Shown piece after piece: positions 12,420 to 24,857 of a stretch of DNA of 64,000 nt (the stretch's first letter is position 1; each line of letters begins with the position of its first letter). The stretch spans positions 145,840,885 to 145,904,884 of the forward strand of contig NC_053038.3 in the NCBI RefSeq assembly GCF_002575655.3, given 5' to 3'. The position numbers were made by a program, and so were the translations under genes. The notes under the pieces are model-generated. The model ran no database searches, was not told the origin of the DNA, and worked only from the letters and a program-made list of their open reading frames with translations. The stretch comes from Aegilops tauschii subsp. strangulata (Eukaryota; Streptophyta; Magnoliopsida; Poales; Poaceae).

Positions 12420-15400
12420 TGACTGCCTGTAGGTTTACCAAGCCAAACTGGTCGAAGTTGAGTCTAGAAATGCTTTAGTTATGTAAGGGAATTGATTGTG
12501 GAAGGGAACGTAAGGCTCTTTTTACTCCTTTACCTTATGCCCTTCTGATCTGAGTCACCCTCTTCTCTTCTACGGGGATTAAGAACTAGGCTTCTCTTCT
12601 CTCTATCAGGTTCACGTGTTACTAATCCGTAGACTCATAGGATTAATGGACTTAAGCCTCAGTTCAGTTCCTACTACTTCCGTATGTTGACCATTGATCC
12701 CGGAAGTTTATATTGTGATGTTGAGTGGTCATGCCACTATTTTGCAGGATGTCTCAAGTATTTTTGAGCATTTACAGTCGTTATGCTGTCCAAGTCATCC
12801 CAAGTTTCTAAATAGTCCGATGCATTTGCAATCCCTTCTTTCCGTTCTCGATGTTCCTTTGGGCCAGATTAACCACACTAATCGTTGAGTTGAGGTACTC
12901 TGTTGCCTTGACATATATGTTGGAGTTATTATTACGACCCTAGGTGTCTTAGAAGATTACCTAGTAAGCTAGCTATGCTTGTATTCCCAGTGTGCAGATT
13001 CTGGCCATTATTCTCGAAAGCATCCCGTGATGCCATCTAGTTAGTAGGCATTCTACTTCTGGGTTCTTGAGCCCAAGATTCACTCCACTTACCTCCTGTT
13101 GATAGTGTTTGCTAGTTCCCTTAAGTTATTAGTAACCTTTGCATTAGTCCTCGAGGTCCGAGGTATATCGTTCTTCTAAATACCATGAACCATTCTTGGC
13201 AGGAGTTCGTTTGAACCAAAAGGTCACGACCAGAGTGCTCTTAATGAGTTCTCCATTCTACATTGTGAATCTGCCAGTTCTACCCTTTCTCCATGGGTTA
13301 TCCGGAAGAAATGTTGAGCTTCGCCCGACATACTAATCTATGCATCCACAACTCAGAAAACCATATGTTCCTTTGAGTTGTCCCTCTTTAGTTATTTTCT
13401 GGCCCTCGTCTATCAATTGATAGTCAGGAGTAATTGTGCATTTGTGTTATCGATGCCTATTATTCTGGTGGTCTGTCAAGCCATTCTAATCCGGAATGAC
13501 TAGGAGAAACAAACTCCAGTACCTCGTCCATCTCTGGGATTGGGTCAAAGTAGTTGTATTCCGCAGATCAAATGCCTAACCAGCTTTTTTTCTGTTCTAC
13601 CTACGAGTATTACCCTCTTTATGTCAGGAATCTCATGAGGATTGCACCAACCCTCATGAATTCTTGTTGCAGTGATACTTCTGGCCATCGTTATTCATTC
13701 CTCAGTCTCTGTATTATTGTAACCGGAATACTGACAAGTGAATCGTGGTGTGTGAAATCTATACTCCTAGCAATTCCGTTGCTTGGTAGTTAAAGGACAA
13801 TAATTTCATCCTTAGCGTGTTGGTTATCGAATCACCATTCTGAGGTTGATCGTGCTACCTAGTCCTTATTTTTGGTGCACTCTTCAATCAATGAGTTAGG
13901 ATTTTTGTCAAACCCTTGCTCAGTTGATCATATCGTCTTGCCCTGAAAAGCAAGATTGTTCTCGATCTTAATAACAAGTCGGTGGATCGTGATTTTCCAA
14001 ATATCTTCTTGGAAGTACCACCAGGTTGTCCCTGACCGATATGTTGAGTTTGTGAACAAGTTGGTTTTCCAATAAACCACCCCTTCTCCAAGAATCTGTG
14101 TTGGATACCCCTGAGCTAGTTGGTCAAGCTAAACAACAGCTTGGAGAGTTGGAAGATAAAAGGTTGGCTAACTTAGTTCATGTTAAGGGATATATTTGCG
14201 TGTGTTGAAGATAGATGATATCTTCATCGATTGGTCCCTGTGATCAGTTGTTGGACCTATTGTCGTATCAAGACCTTGATTTGAGTATGGGCTATCATCA
14301 AATCAAATCAGGACCAACGATGTTCATAATGTTGTCTTACTCGTGGTTGATCCCTCGAGCATACACCATTATATCTTTTGGGTCTGACCAATGCTATCAC
14401 TTGTTCACATAATTATGGAATTCCATCTCCATGGAAACCTGGATGAAATGTTGTTGAGCCCATCAACAACACTGCTACCTTCTCCATGACTCGTGTTGAA
14501 CATCCAGCTAGTATTGGAAACTTTATAAGCATTATCTTCGTGTTCCGTCATGAAGCATATGTTGGATGAAAGAAGTGACTTACTCTAATTCATGTGCATT
14601 AGATGCAAGTTGCCGCCGTGAATTCGAGAAAGTTTGTTTTGCCTCCTCTGGAATCATCCCAAGTCAGTCATGCATATGTGCGAAGTATACCGCGGTTTGG
14701 AGACTTGCAACCTTCATTCTATATGTATCCCTAGCACACCAAGCCACTGATTGATTTGTTCAAGGAGAAGGAGTTCCTTCATAAGAGCTAATCCGGACTT
14801 ATGAAAGAACTTCGATATCCTCGTTGATGGTTCCCAACCAGAACTCGGTAGTGTTTTATTATAAGACTACCATGTGATCATGCTTGTCTGGGACAACGTG
14901 CTCACATGTTTGTAGCAGAACCAGCTCGTGTTTTGGAGCTTGCTATCGTAGTTCATCCCCTGAGAATCTCGCAACGTCATCTCGTCGATTTGTGTTGCAA
15001 ACCTTCATTTTTCTTCCTAGACTTGACGAGTCTGGAATATTCTGACACCAACCAGATCTAAATCTCAGGCAGACATGATGGTTGGAACATTCTCCAAGAA
15101 TTATAATATTGCCCTCTCGATAACCGGTAAAGTGGATGTCGTGGCCAACACATCCAGCCGGAAGGCCTATTATTGTAGTATCTTGATTGATAAAGTTGGC
15201 CACCTCCCCATAAGGATTTCGTAGGACTTACCTCCGTAGTTATTCCTTATGGATTCTTGTGCTCCTGAAGTCCGACCTTTTACTTGATGTTCTAGATACC
15301 AAACCACATCTAATGGGTTACGCTAGAACATCAAGGAGAACATTAGAAGCGGAGTGCTAAATGTCTCTCGGTCGATCATCCAGATTTTGCTCCCTTGGCT

Positions 15401-16391
15401 TCGCTAAGGTGAAATCTGAGAAAGTGTTGTCCTCCTTTGCACCTGCATCCTCCATCACCGTTCATCATGGTAGTATGTTGTGTTGCCAGGATCCTCGACA
15501 CGGATGTTGGTAAAACCTTGATGAATATGGAAATGCTCAAGTTCTTGAGAGCACGCACAAGCACTAGGTGTTATCATCGGCACTAACTGGGATTGCTCCC
15601 AGTTTCCTTCGGTTATGCTAAACCTTTCAAACAGTAGATTCACTCTCTACTGTTGAGCTCCTCCCCAGTTACTAGAATCATTCCTAGCATTTGCATTTTT
15701 GTCCCAGCTTGCACCGTCATTGTGCCATCCTACCTTGGATTACCCTTCCCAGTAATTACTGATAAGGACCATCTTCAAAAGTGGTCCCACCAGGGGTTCC
15801 GACCATTTCCGGTGATAAGCAAATCACCTCTTGTGTTGTCTGTAACAAGGTAGTCCACATCATCCATTCTAGTCCGAGTATGCCATTCTTTAGAATCCGT
15901 TCACACGATCGTTTGTGATTGCCTTAGGCTAGTATAAAGAGTTTCAATGATCTTAGGATCAAAAGTAATTCTTTTTGCCACTTAAGGAATAGTTCTACGA
16001 GTCACCTTCCCCAAGGTGCCCCGTTATGGAATCGTGGCAATTATCTCCTCGCTACTTTGAAACCATGCACCGTCTTATTCAACGTGGAATTGTGTTTATC
16101 AACTTGAATCTTCGTTCTCTGTTTCACTTCATCCCTCTCTCGATGTATGTGTTGAGTCTCAGCTCAAGAGATACTCAACGTCGCATTCCGTGAGTTGATC
16201 GTGAGTTGCTCGATCTTTAAGGAGATCGATTTCTATAGAGTTTCCCTAGTCATCATCGTGTCGGATGAAGATCTCGAAGGCAAAGATGTCAACGTTAATT
16301 GAAGCAACGGATCAACGTCTTCGCGAAGAGCAATTGGGTCATGAAGATCGTGTTAGCTTGGTGTCCCCTCTGTCTTCTTACCTCACGTCTT
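12420..16391 (+). pseudogene. Decayed Gypsy polyprotein interior
   Basis: About 4 kb with no long ORF. Around 14205-14420 scattered RT motifs are readable across frames: a DDI-like start, then DLSMGYHQIK (compare the Gypsy DLRSGYHQI block), then a decayed MPFGLTNA-like stretch (ISFGSDQ, LGLTNA). The same relic appears inverted at 39240-39480. No gag or zinc knuckle can be read with confidence. Decay is much older than the last transposition, judged by the near-identical LTRs, so the family was amplified as an already dead template. Confidence 0.7.
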
Positions 16392-16410
16392 GAATCTCGG
16401 GACGAGATTC
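16392..16410 (+). other. Perfect hairpin before the polypurine tract
   Basis: GAATCTCG and CGAGATTC pair around a GGA loop. The sequence GGGACGAGATTC near the 3' end is a hallmark of Del/Tekay-type Gypsy elements, where it encodes the polyprotein tail. Confidence 0.6.
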
Positions 16411-16416
16411 TTGTTT

Positions 16417-16429
16417 AGTGGGGGTGAGC
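16417..16429 (+). other. Polypurine tract of the long-LTR element
   Basis: AGTGGGGGTGAGC lies immediately before the TGTCACAG start of the 3' LTR. Confidence 0.8.
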
Positions 16430-19400
16430 TGTCACAGCCCCAGATCAGCCCTTGTTTGACTTTTGCTTGTTCCTCATGTCATCATGTTTAATTTTCAAAG
16501 AAACTTGAAATGGGGATGTTGAAACCCTAGCACCAAATGCATTCAACTAGGTTCAAGTAAAAAACATTTTCAATGAACCCAAATGCCCTTTAGAAAAGTT
16601 CATGATTTTTGTTAAAGGTGAAAACCCCTGCCAAAAATGATGCACCTATTTCTAGGCCATCCTGGATTTCGAATTAAATATTATTGCATTTGACTTTTGG
16701 GCATTTAAATGCTATAAATAATTTAAATGTTCAAAAAATGTTGGAAATTGTTATGGGTCACTGGAATAATTCAGACAGCACCCCTAATTATTTCCAGGAT
16801 TTTATAAAATGGTTTAGTATTTTACTAAATCAAAACAAAACAAATTAAACTAGAAAACAGAAACAATTAAGTAAGAGAGAGAGAGAAGGCCACTGGGCCC
16901 CTCACCTGGACATACCTGGCGCCCCACCACGGCCCAGGAGCTGGCCCAGCCCACCAGAGCCGCCACCGTCTCCCACCTCGCGCCAGAAGGACGCCAGAGG
17001 GACGCCGGGCGTGTGGTCGCCGCGCGCGAGGCCACCTCCTGCTTCCGCCGCTTCTGGACGCCTCCACGAGTGCCACGGCACCTCCCCGACCCCCTCTCAC
17101 TTCTCCCTCACTCGCTGCACTTCCTCCCCTCCCCTGTCTCTCTCCCCGCAGCACCACCGAACGGAGCCGCCGCCACCGTCGCCGTTGCCGTGGCCACCGG
17201 CCACCCCTCGCCCCGCCGATGAGTCCACGAGCTCCGCCTCGACGCCTTGAAGCTTCCCCTCAACGCGAGCATCGCCGGACGCCCTGTCGCCTCGCCATCG
17301 ACCCGTCGTCTCCGCGCACAGCCGTGCATCGCCGCCGCCAAATTCCGACGCCGTCCGTGCCTCCCCGAGCTCGCCGAGAACCTCTTCGTGACCGCGGTGA
17401 GCACCCGGTCATTTCCCTCCTAACCCTGCTCCCCGTTTGGTTGCCGTAGCACCGTTCCCCATGAGCACCGAACCACGCCGCCGCCCGAGCTTCTCGCCGC
17501 CGTGGCCACAGTCGTCATAGCTCCCAACCGAGCACACCCACGTACTCACCGCGCCGCGTAGGTGCCGTAGGAGCTAAGCACGCCACTCCACGGCCACCGC
17601 AGCCCCGTTCCCAAGTGCGCCCGAGCTCTGGCCGCCGCGGTCGAGCTCCTCGCCATCGCCTCCGGCCACCCCAGGCCCGACTGGCGCCACCGCCCGACGC
17701 GCGCTGGTCTGGGCTCTCGAACGAGCCCAGCCACGCTGCGAACGGGGCACCACAGCCCGCGCCCGAGTGCCCCCCCCCCCCCGCGTCTGGCCTCGCCGGC
17801 GTCACGACGCCGGTGGGTTTGACCCTGCTTGACCGGGGTTTGACTTCCCCCCCTGACCCACTGACGTGTGGGGCCAGCCCCTGTTAAAAGTTAGTTTAGT
17901 TTAAAACCTAAACTTAATTAGGCACTGAGAGACTGACAGGCAGGTCCCACGGGTCAGGTTTGACCCTGGCCAGCCGTTGACTCGCTGACGCAGTGATGAT
18001 GTCAGGCTGACGCAGTAAAGCATTATCTGGATTTAAGTTTATTCAGGAAATTCCAGAAAATAGTATAAACTTCTAAAAATCATATAAAATCAACCGTAGC
18101 TTAGAATGAAATAATTTATATATGAAAAATTATCAGAAAAATGCAATCTATCCATCTGTATCATTTTTATGCATGTCAAACTAAGTTATACCTGCTGTAT
18201 AGGTGAAAACATGATAATGCACTATTTGAATTCATAGTTTGAATGTGAATTTGAATCTTTGGTTCAAATCAACTCAAACCATTCTGCTCTAGCTTGCATT
18301 AGCCCAAAACACATTCATATTGCCATGTCATAGCATGCATCATATTGTGCATTGCATTGATCGTGCCCTTCTCTGTTTGCCGGTAATCGTCCCCTCTCAG
18401 TAGCCGATGCTCCGATGACATGATCGATGACACGGATGAAGAACTATAATATCTTCAGAAGTGCCAGGCAAGCATAACCCCCTTGTTCATTCTGATACAA
18501 TCCCACTCTCTCGCTCCTGCTCTCTTTTACTACATTAGGACAACAACGATTCAACTGTTACTTGTTGCGGTAGTTGAACCCCTTATCCTCTGCATGACCT
18601 GTCATTGCCACAGTAAATAGATGAAACCCACTAGCATGAGTAGGAGTTGTTTGAGCCCTGATGTGCCTACTCATTCATGCTTGTTTGTCATGCCTGCTAT
18701 TGCTTAGAGTTGTGTCAGGTCTGATTCATCGGGGATGAATTGGAAAGTTGTGAACATGTCCTACTGTGTGTGAGCCAAGTGTGTGAACACGATTTGGTAA
18801 AGGTAGCGGTGAGAGGCCATGTAGGAGTACATGGTGGGTTGTCTCATTGAAGCCGTCCTCAGGAACTGAGTTCTGTGTTTGTGATCCATGATACAGTTAC
18901 TACCACGCATTGGGCCCGAAACCAATGGACCCTCTTGGCTTCTTAATCACCCTTGTCCTCTGTCCAGGAGTTGCAAGTAGTTTCTGGTGTTTGTAGTATG
19001 CTGGAGGCCGTGGACAGCGCTGACCGAGGGGTGGGCTGTGATGCGGTAGGCATGTGGCACGGTGTACCGGGCGCCCGTTTGGTGTCTCGGGAACCCTGCA
19101 CACATCGTTCGGGGCCGTATGTGGAAACCTCGGCCGGACTCCCTGCGGATGGAACCTGAATAGGCGATAAACCTGGACTAGAGACTTGAGTGTTTAGGTA
19201 GGCTGTGGCCGACTCCCTCGCCAGGCTTCCGCTTGAAGGTTGCCGAGGTACACGACGTGTACATGGTGGTAAGTGGCGAGATCGTGTGTGACGAAGTACA
19301 CCCCTGCAGGGTTAACATCATCTATTCGAATAGCCGTGTCCGCGGTAAAGGACTTCTGGGTTGCCTATAATAGTTCATAGACAAGTGAAAGTGGATACTC

Positions 19401-20561
19401 TAAAATGCGCAAGATAAGCGTGAGTGCTATGGATGGCGTTCTCGTAGGGAGACGGGAGCGGGTCCATAGTGGAGTATTGATTTGGTGAATATGTGGACTC
19501 GTGTGCGCCACCTCAAAAGAGTTGCTTGCAGTCGTAGTTAGGATAGCCACCGAGTCAAAGCTGGCTTGCTGCAGTTAAACTCCACCACCCCCTTTGTTGA
19601 TACCGATGCATATGTAGCTAGTTCTGATGTAAGTCTTGCTGGGTACATTTGTACTCACGTTTGCCTATTTTATGTTTTGCAGAGAGACGTCAGTCTCGCT
19701 AGTAGTTCCGTGTGGACTTCGACGTTTAGCTTGATACCTCAGCTACGATCTTGTGCCCTCGGCAGGATCTGGTAGATAGTTAGGCTTCTCAGCCTTTTTC
19801 ATTTGTAGATGTCTGTACTCAGACATGTTAAGCTTCCGCATGTGTTTGACTTGTATGCTCTGAATGTTGGGTCATGAGACCCATGTTTGTAATATCTGGC
19901 TCTTCGGAGCCTAATGAATAAATACTCTGAGTCGTAGAGTCTTGTTGTGATGCCATGTTGTATTTGCACATATCGAGGATATTGTGTGTATGATTGAAAT
20001 GCTTGGTATGTGTGGGATCCGACAATCTAGTTGTCTATCCTTAGCAGCCTCTCTTATGGGGAAATGTAGTCTAGTGCCTCCTTGAGCCATAGTAGTCCGC
20101 TACAGCCCGGTTCACCGGAGTCCTGCTAGCCCAGCACTACTGCTCCGGAACACTTGACTGGCCGGCATGTGATTCACTTCGTTCATGTGTCTGTCCCTTC
20201 GGGGAAATGTCACGCGGTGACATCCGGAGTCCTGCCTAGCCTGCTATAGCCCGGGTTCCCGGAGTCCTGTTAGCCCAGTGCTACAGCCCGGATTCGCACG
20301 CTGCTGACCGACATGTTCGATGTTGATTCATGTATGCCTGTCCCCATACGTTAGTGCCGCTTTGGGTTCACGACTAGCCATGTCGGCCCGGGTTCTCTGT
20401 CATATGGATGCTAGGGACATTGTCATGTACGCGAGCCAAAAGGCGCAAACGGTCCCGGGCCATGGTAAGGCGACACCCGTGGGAGTACCGTGCGTGAGGC
20501 CGCAAAGTGATATGAGGTGTTACAGGCTAGATCGGTGTGACTTGGAATCGGGGTCCCGACA
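16430..20561 (+). repeat. 3' LTR of the long-LTR element
   Basis: It is 4132 bp and nearly identical to 8277-12402. The largest local difference is an expanded C run near 17771-17783. Confidence 0.92.
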
Positions 20562-20566
20562 GGTTG

Positions 20567-21407
20567 TTCGAAGTCCCGGATGTGAACACGGACATAACGA
20601 GGAGTCTCGATATGGTCGAGACATAAAGATTGATATATTGGAAGCCTATGTTTGGATATCGGAAGTGTTCCGGGTGAAATCGGGATTTTTGCGGATTACC
20701 GGGAGGTTACCGGAACCCCCCGGTAACTTAATGGGCCTTAGTGGGCCTAGGTGGAAGAGAGGAGAGGAGGCCAGGGCAGGGCCGCATGCCCCTCCCCCCA
20801 GTCCGAATAGGAGAAGGAGAGGGGGGCGGCGCCCCCCTTTCCTTCCTCCCCTCCACCTCTTCCCCCTCTCTCTCGTAGTCCAACATGGAAAAGGGGGGGA
20901 GTCCTACTCCCGGTAGGAGTAGGACTCCTCCTGGCGCGCCTCTCCCCTTGGTCGGCCGAACCCCCCCTTGCTCCTTTATACGGGGGCAGGGGGGCACCTC
21001 TAGACAGAGAATGGATCATTGATCTCTTAGCTGTGTGCGGTGCCCCCCTCCACCATATTACACCTCGATAATATCGTAGTGGTGCTTAGGCGAATCCCTG
21101 CGTCGGTAGAACATCATCATTGTCACCACGCCGTCGTGCTGACGAAACTCTCCCTCAACACTCGGCTGGATCGGAGTTCGAGGGACGTCATCGAGCTGAA
21201 CGTGTGCTGAACTCGGAGGTGCCGTGCGTTCGGTACTTGATCGGTCGGATCGTGAAGACTGACGAGTACATCATCCGCGTTGTGTTAAACGCTTCCGCTT
21301 TCGGTCTACGAGGGTACGTGGACAACACTCTCCCCTCTCGTTGCTATACATCACGATGATCTTGGGTGTGCGTAGGATTTTTTTTGAAATTACTACGTTC
21401 CCCAACA
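20567..21407 (+). repeat. Copia 3' LTR, second part
   Basis: It continues the LTR cut at 8276 after the duplicated GGTTG (20562-20566). It matches 1287-2124 and ends CCCCAACA just before the outer target duplicate CCAGC. Confidence 0.93.
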
Positions 21408-21412
21408 CCAGC

Positions 21413-21863
21413 CACCAAGCCTTTCTCAGGAGTGACTGACGGTTCCACCACACCGATAGGGCAGGTCCGCCTGCCTGTCACCTTCGGGGAGCGCAAGAAC
21501 TACCGCACCGAGCTCATCGCCTTCGACGTCGCGCACATCCGCCTGCCGTACAATGCCATCCTCTGGTATCCATCCCTGACCAAGTTCATGGCAGTCACTC
21601 ATCACGGCTACAATGTTCTCAAGATGCCAGGAAGCGGAAGAATCATCACGGTCCCGTGTGAAGAGAGGGATGCGGTGTGCTCCCTCGAGCACGCCTTTCA
21701 AGCTGGAGCAATCGACGACCCCGACAGCAGAAATGAAGGCCCTCCGGAGGACATCCCCAAGAAGAAGCAGCTGCGCCACGCAGGACCTCAAGAGGATGGC
21801 GTCGCGGCAGGAGCCTCATCAGGATCAGCGCCCGTCCCAGGGGCGCCTCACTCCATCGTATAG
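21413..21863 (+). pseudogene. Gypsy copy 1: rest of aspartic protease
   Basis: It resumes the frame cut at 390. The visible protein (PIGQVRLPVTFG, FDVAHIRLPYNAILWYP, GYNVLKMPGSGRI) matches the minus-strand fragment at 38115-38744. The second half of the retropepsin fold is here; relatives and the sister have ILGYP where this copy has ILWYP, a change at a normally conserved Gly. It ends in a Lys/Gln-rich linker and a TAG at 21861. Confidence 0.8.
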
Positions 21864-22536
21864 GAAGGCGCGCCTGGCGCCCTCCTCAGGCAGGGCTCGG
21901 GGGCTCTCTTCTGGAGGGCCTCAGACCTTGCCAACCTCACGAGGGAGGCACTTGGGCACCACTTGGAGGCATGCTTCACGGCATGTGACCCTCAGGAGAG
22001 CACAGGGCAAGGCGTGCCCACCACTCAAGAGTTCATCACCAAGACCACTCAGGAACTGCAAGATGCAAGGACCATGCGCGGTGATAGCCGCTCACGAGGC
22101 GCAGCTCTGCATCCTCGCAAGGATGCTGGGCTGCGTGTCTGAATCGACGTCCCCGGGCTCAACAGGGCTGCATCTCAGGAGCGCTTCTGGCCATCGCATG
22201 TGGGCCACTGCGAGGGCCCACCACACAGCTACGTTCGCATGCCCTTCGGCTTGCCGAGCGTGGCGTCAGCCTATCAACGCGACCTGCGACATGTCCTGGC
22301 GGCTCAGGAGGTCAGGTACCACGCCGTCCTAGAGGAGATGGAGACGGTCTTCAGGGAACCTCCTGAGCCACCAGAGCCTCCCGAGGCTCAGGGTCCCGGT
22401 GGCTCGTGAGGAGTCGCTTCTTCAACGCACGCCTTCAGCTGCACCCACTCTACTTCGTCTACAGAACCAGGTGACATCTTCCAAGCTCGTTTAGCTGGGA
22501 GCGCCCCTCGAGCAGCATTATTCCCAGGCCACATGG
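21864..22536 (+). pseudogene. Gypsy copy 1: deleted reverse-transcriptase relic
   Basis: One frame reads RVCIDVPGLNRA (compare the RT block RVCVDYTGLNKA) and shortly after YVRMPFGLPSVASAYQR (compare RMPFGLKNAGATYQR). In a full RT these blocks are separated by roughly 60-70 residues, including the first catalytic Asp; here about 20 remain. No YxDD motif follows. The frame closes at 22409. The same shortened arrangement recurs at 34361-35106, so the deletion predates the split of the two copies. The piece ends where the gag-only element begins. Confidence 0.7.
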
Positions 22537-23155
22537 GGACATCCGGCGCCTCGCCAAAGCCCGGACATCTGGCCCTTCCCCCCGAAATCCGGCATCGACA
22601 ACAGAAGGCACCCGAAGTTTGGCCACTTCAGCCCGGACATCCGGCGCCTCACGAAGCCCCGGACATCCGGCCCCCAGCCCGGACATCCGGCACCTGCCTG
22701 CGCGCAGCCACGGGCCAGAGGCCCATGTATCTCTCTTTCCCACTTACCCCTTCGTGGCTTAGACTATATATACTACTCCCCTCCTCATAGTTAGGGTAGC
22801 AAAGGATTAGCTCATTTAGAGATAGAGCTTTGCTCATCCATATCGGATCTACTCCATGAGAGAGACTACGGCCCCTCTACGGAGAAGATCCACCTTGGAT
22901 TCAAGACCCCTCACGGGAAGATCCCCTCGTGGATTCAAGACCTCCTCACGGAGAAGAACCGGTTACCGTTTGTATCGTCCGTTGTTGACTTTGGATCTTG
23001 TATCTTACCTTTGTGTTCATCGATCTAGCGCATGTGTGATCTATTCTTGTTGGTTGAGTGATTTCTCTCGTGTTTCCCCTCGTGTTCATCATGTTCTTCA
23101 TAGGGATCCGCTCCTTTCGTGAAAGATCGGCCATCTAGGGTTCCACCCTACATCA
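22537..23155 (+). repeat. Left LTR of the gag-only element, 5'-truncated
   Basis: It matches 29766-30416 and ends CCCTACATCA. It starts inside an array of GGACATCCGG motifs. The junction with Gypsy sequence shares GG, which suggests microhomology. Confidence 0.85.
22765..22772 (+). promoter_or_regulatory. TATA box in the left LTR of the gag-only element
   Basis: TATATATA is followed about 90 bases later by the conserved GATCTACTCCA segment. The same box is at 30014-30021 in the right LTR. Confidence 0.6.
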
Positions 23156-23158
23156 TCT

Positions 23159-23169
23159 TGGATCAGAGC
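23159..23169 (+). other. Primer-binding site of the gag-only element
   Basis: TGGATCAGAGC lies three bases after the LTR end and is a one-base-shorter variant of the initiator Met tRNA complement TGGTATCAGAGC. Confidence 0.65.
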
Positions 23170-24857
23170 ATAGGTTTATCACGAATTTGGAGCCTCCCCG
23201 TTGTGTTTTCTAGCCTATTTTCGTTGATTTTGTCCCAAATTCGAAAATCCCCACCGAAAAATAGCCCCCAAATTTTTTTGTGATTTGTTGGTTGGATTTG
23301 CTCCGCGGATTTCGTGTGTTGCAGGTAGATCTAGCTTTTCCCCATCTTTTCCCCAATTTCCATCCACAAAATCTTCCGAATTTCGCCCCGGATTTGACCT
23401 CTCCACGCGGTGTTCATCCACGGATCCCGAGCCCGGACATCCGGCCCGACCAGCCCGGACATCCGGCCATCAGCCCGGACATCCGGCCCCTGACAGCATC
23501 AACTCCATCCTCCACTCCGTTTACCGCCTAACTTTCGTCCAATTTTGTTCCGGAGCCCACATACACTTCCGCATACCACCACCATTTCCGCATAGCACCA
23601 CATAGCCTTTCCCGCATAACCACCACCAACTTCCGCAACCTAACCAATTTTGATCCCCATTGCATATGTGGTTGCTTGAGTAGTGATTCGAGTCTCCTAA
23701 GGTGTTTCGGTTACTTAGGGACCGTGTTTCGAACTCCGACACCGTGTATAGTTCACCACCTTACCCTCCACTTCCGCATTGCCTACTCGCAAAAACCCCA
23801 TCATCGCATTTCCGCAATCCCTTTGAGTTCCCGCTACCACCATTTTGACTTTTGTCCTTGAGATTTTGAGTTGTGGTTTTTCCGTTTCCTAAGGTGTTTC
23901 GGCTACTTAGGGACGAGTCTCCATCATCTTGGTATCTACATCAAGAACACCGCCACTCATCATCGCCAAGGACGGTAACCTCGACGACACCATTGTATAT
24001 TCCCCTTGCAATTGCATTGATAACCCCTAGCCCATTTTGCGTCACTTGCCTATCGAGACTAGCCATTTGAGTATTGCCGGCAACGTTACTTGTGCACATT
24101 AGTGATCCACACCATATACATTGCATACATACCATATCATCTTGGTATGATATCATCCCGTGTGCCTCAAGTTTGTTCCCGCATATACACAATTGCTATC
24201 TTGATTTGTGCATTTTGCAAAGTGGCCATACAAAAAAAAGCTTTTAAGCAAAAGAGAAGAGCAAAGAAGCTTGTAAGCAAGTGCCATAGCATCATACCAC
24301 ATTGCATATAAGATTGTCATATCCGATCATCTTGGATCATCTTGAGAGAAACACCGGGAACCATACATATATAGCATACTTGGGATAGAAAGTATATCCA
24401 TTTTGCATATCATAGGTTGTGCACAAGTGTCGTATCCGCCTATTGACCAACCGTGCTAGCGTCTCTCTTGAGTTGCGCAACACGAGCGTTTTCCGTGGAC
24501 TCCACATTTTGTGCTCATTCCTTGGTTGCACGACCCCATTTATCTATCCGTGTGTGTGTTTCCGTGTGCCTTTCTTTGCTATTGGTCTACTTGTTTCACT
24601 TGTGAATTTGTGAATCTTTTTCAACATTATTGACTCTTGCTAACATTTTGCATCAATTTTTTTGTGCCACTATCCTCACCAAGCTCCACTATAAGCCTTA
24701 CCTATGTAGGTGTGAGAAACCGACAAGAATTGGTAACAATTGTGCTATTTCCTTGTAACACATTGAGTGATCATTGATCCATCTTCAACATCGGTCAAGG
24801 TACATTTGGTATCGTTCTTCTCTTTCTCCCACTCACATTTGCTCGACTCTTGTGATG
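23170..24857 (+). other. Leader of the gag-only element
   Basis: About 1.7 kb of non-coding sequence. It contains three more GGACATCCGG motifs (23432-23490), a CCGCAT/CACCAC-rich stretch, and two copies of CCTAAGGTGTTTCGG followed by CTACTTAGGGAC or TTACTTAGGGAC (near 23696 and 23887). No supported gene. Confidence 0.6.

Larger units (their letters stand above)
8277..20561 (+). mobile_element. Non-autonomous long-LTR element (LARD-like, Gypsy-derived) nested in the Copia LTR
   Basis: Two 4.13-kb LTRs (TGTCACAGCC...CCCGACA) flank a 4.0-kb interior without an intact gene. The target duplication GGTTG is exact (8272-8276, 20562-20566). By eye the LTRs differ at only about 40 sites, near 1 percent, so this insertion is clearly younger than the Copia element that holds it. 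The interior carries decayed Gypsy RT and an end region typical of the Del/Tekay chromovirus lineage. Very long LTRs with a non-coding interior fit the large retrotransposon derivative (LARD) class described in Triticeae. The young age and dead interior together mean it was moved by another element's proteins. The family name is not determined. Confidence 0.9.
391..21407 (+). mobile_element. Copia LTR retrotransposon, BARE/WIS/Angela-like, split by a nested element
   Basis: It is a complete plus-strand Copia element: 5' LTR, primer-binding site, gag, protease-integrase-RT-RNase H, polypurine tract, 3' LTR. The insertion is framed by the duplicated target CCAGC (386-390 and 21408-21412). The 3' LTR is interrupted by the element at 8277-20561; without that insertion the Copia element is about 8.7 kb. 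Counting by eye, the two LTRs differ at about 65 positions over 1.73 kb, near 4 percent. The gene order (integrase before RT) is Copia-type and the LTR resembles the barley/wheat BARE/WIS/Angela group. Stops and two frameshifts in gag-pol make this copy non-functional. Confidence 0.93.

Noticed and set aside
12405..12425. A tRNA-like match at the Met tRNA complement
   Set aside because: It is only the primer-binding site, complementary to the tRNA 3' end; there is no cloverleaf.
20320..20916. A 198-codon plus-strand ORF
   Set aside because: It crosses the junction between the long-LTR element and the Copia LTR at 20561/20562, so it is a chance product of insertion.
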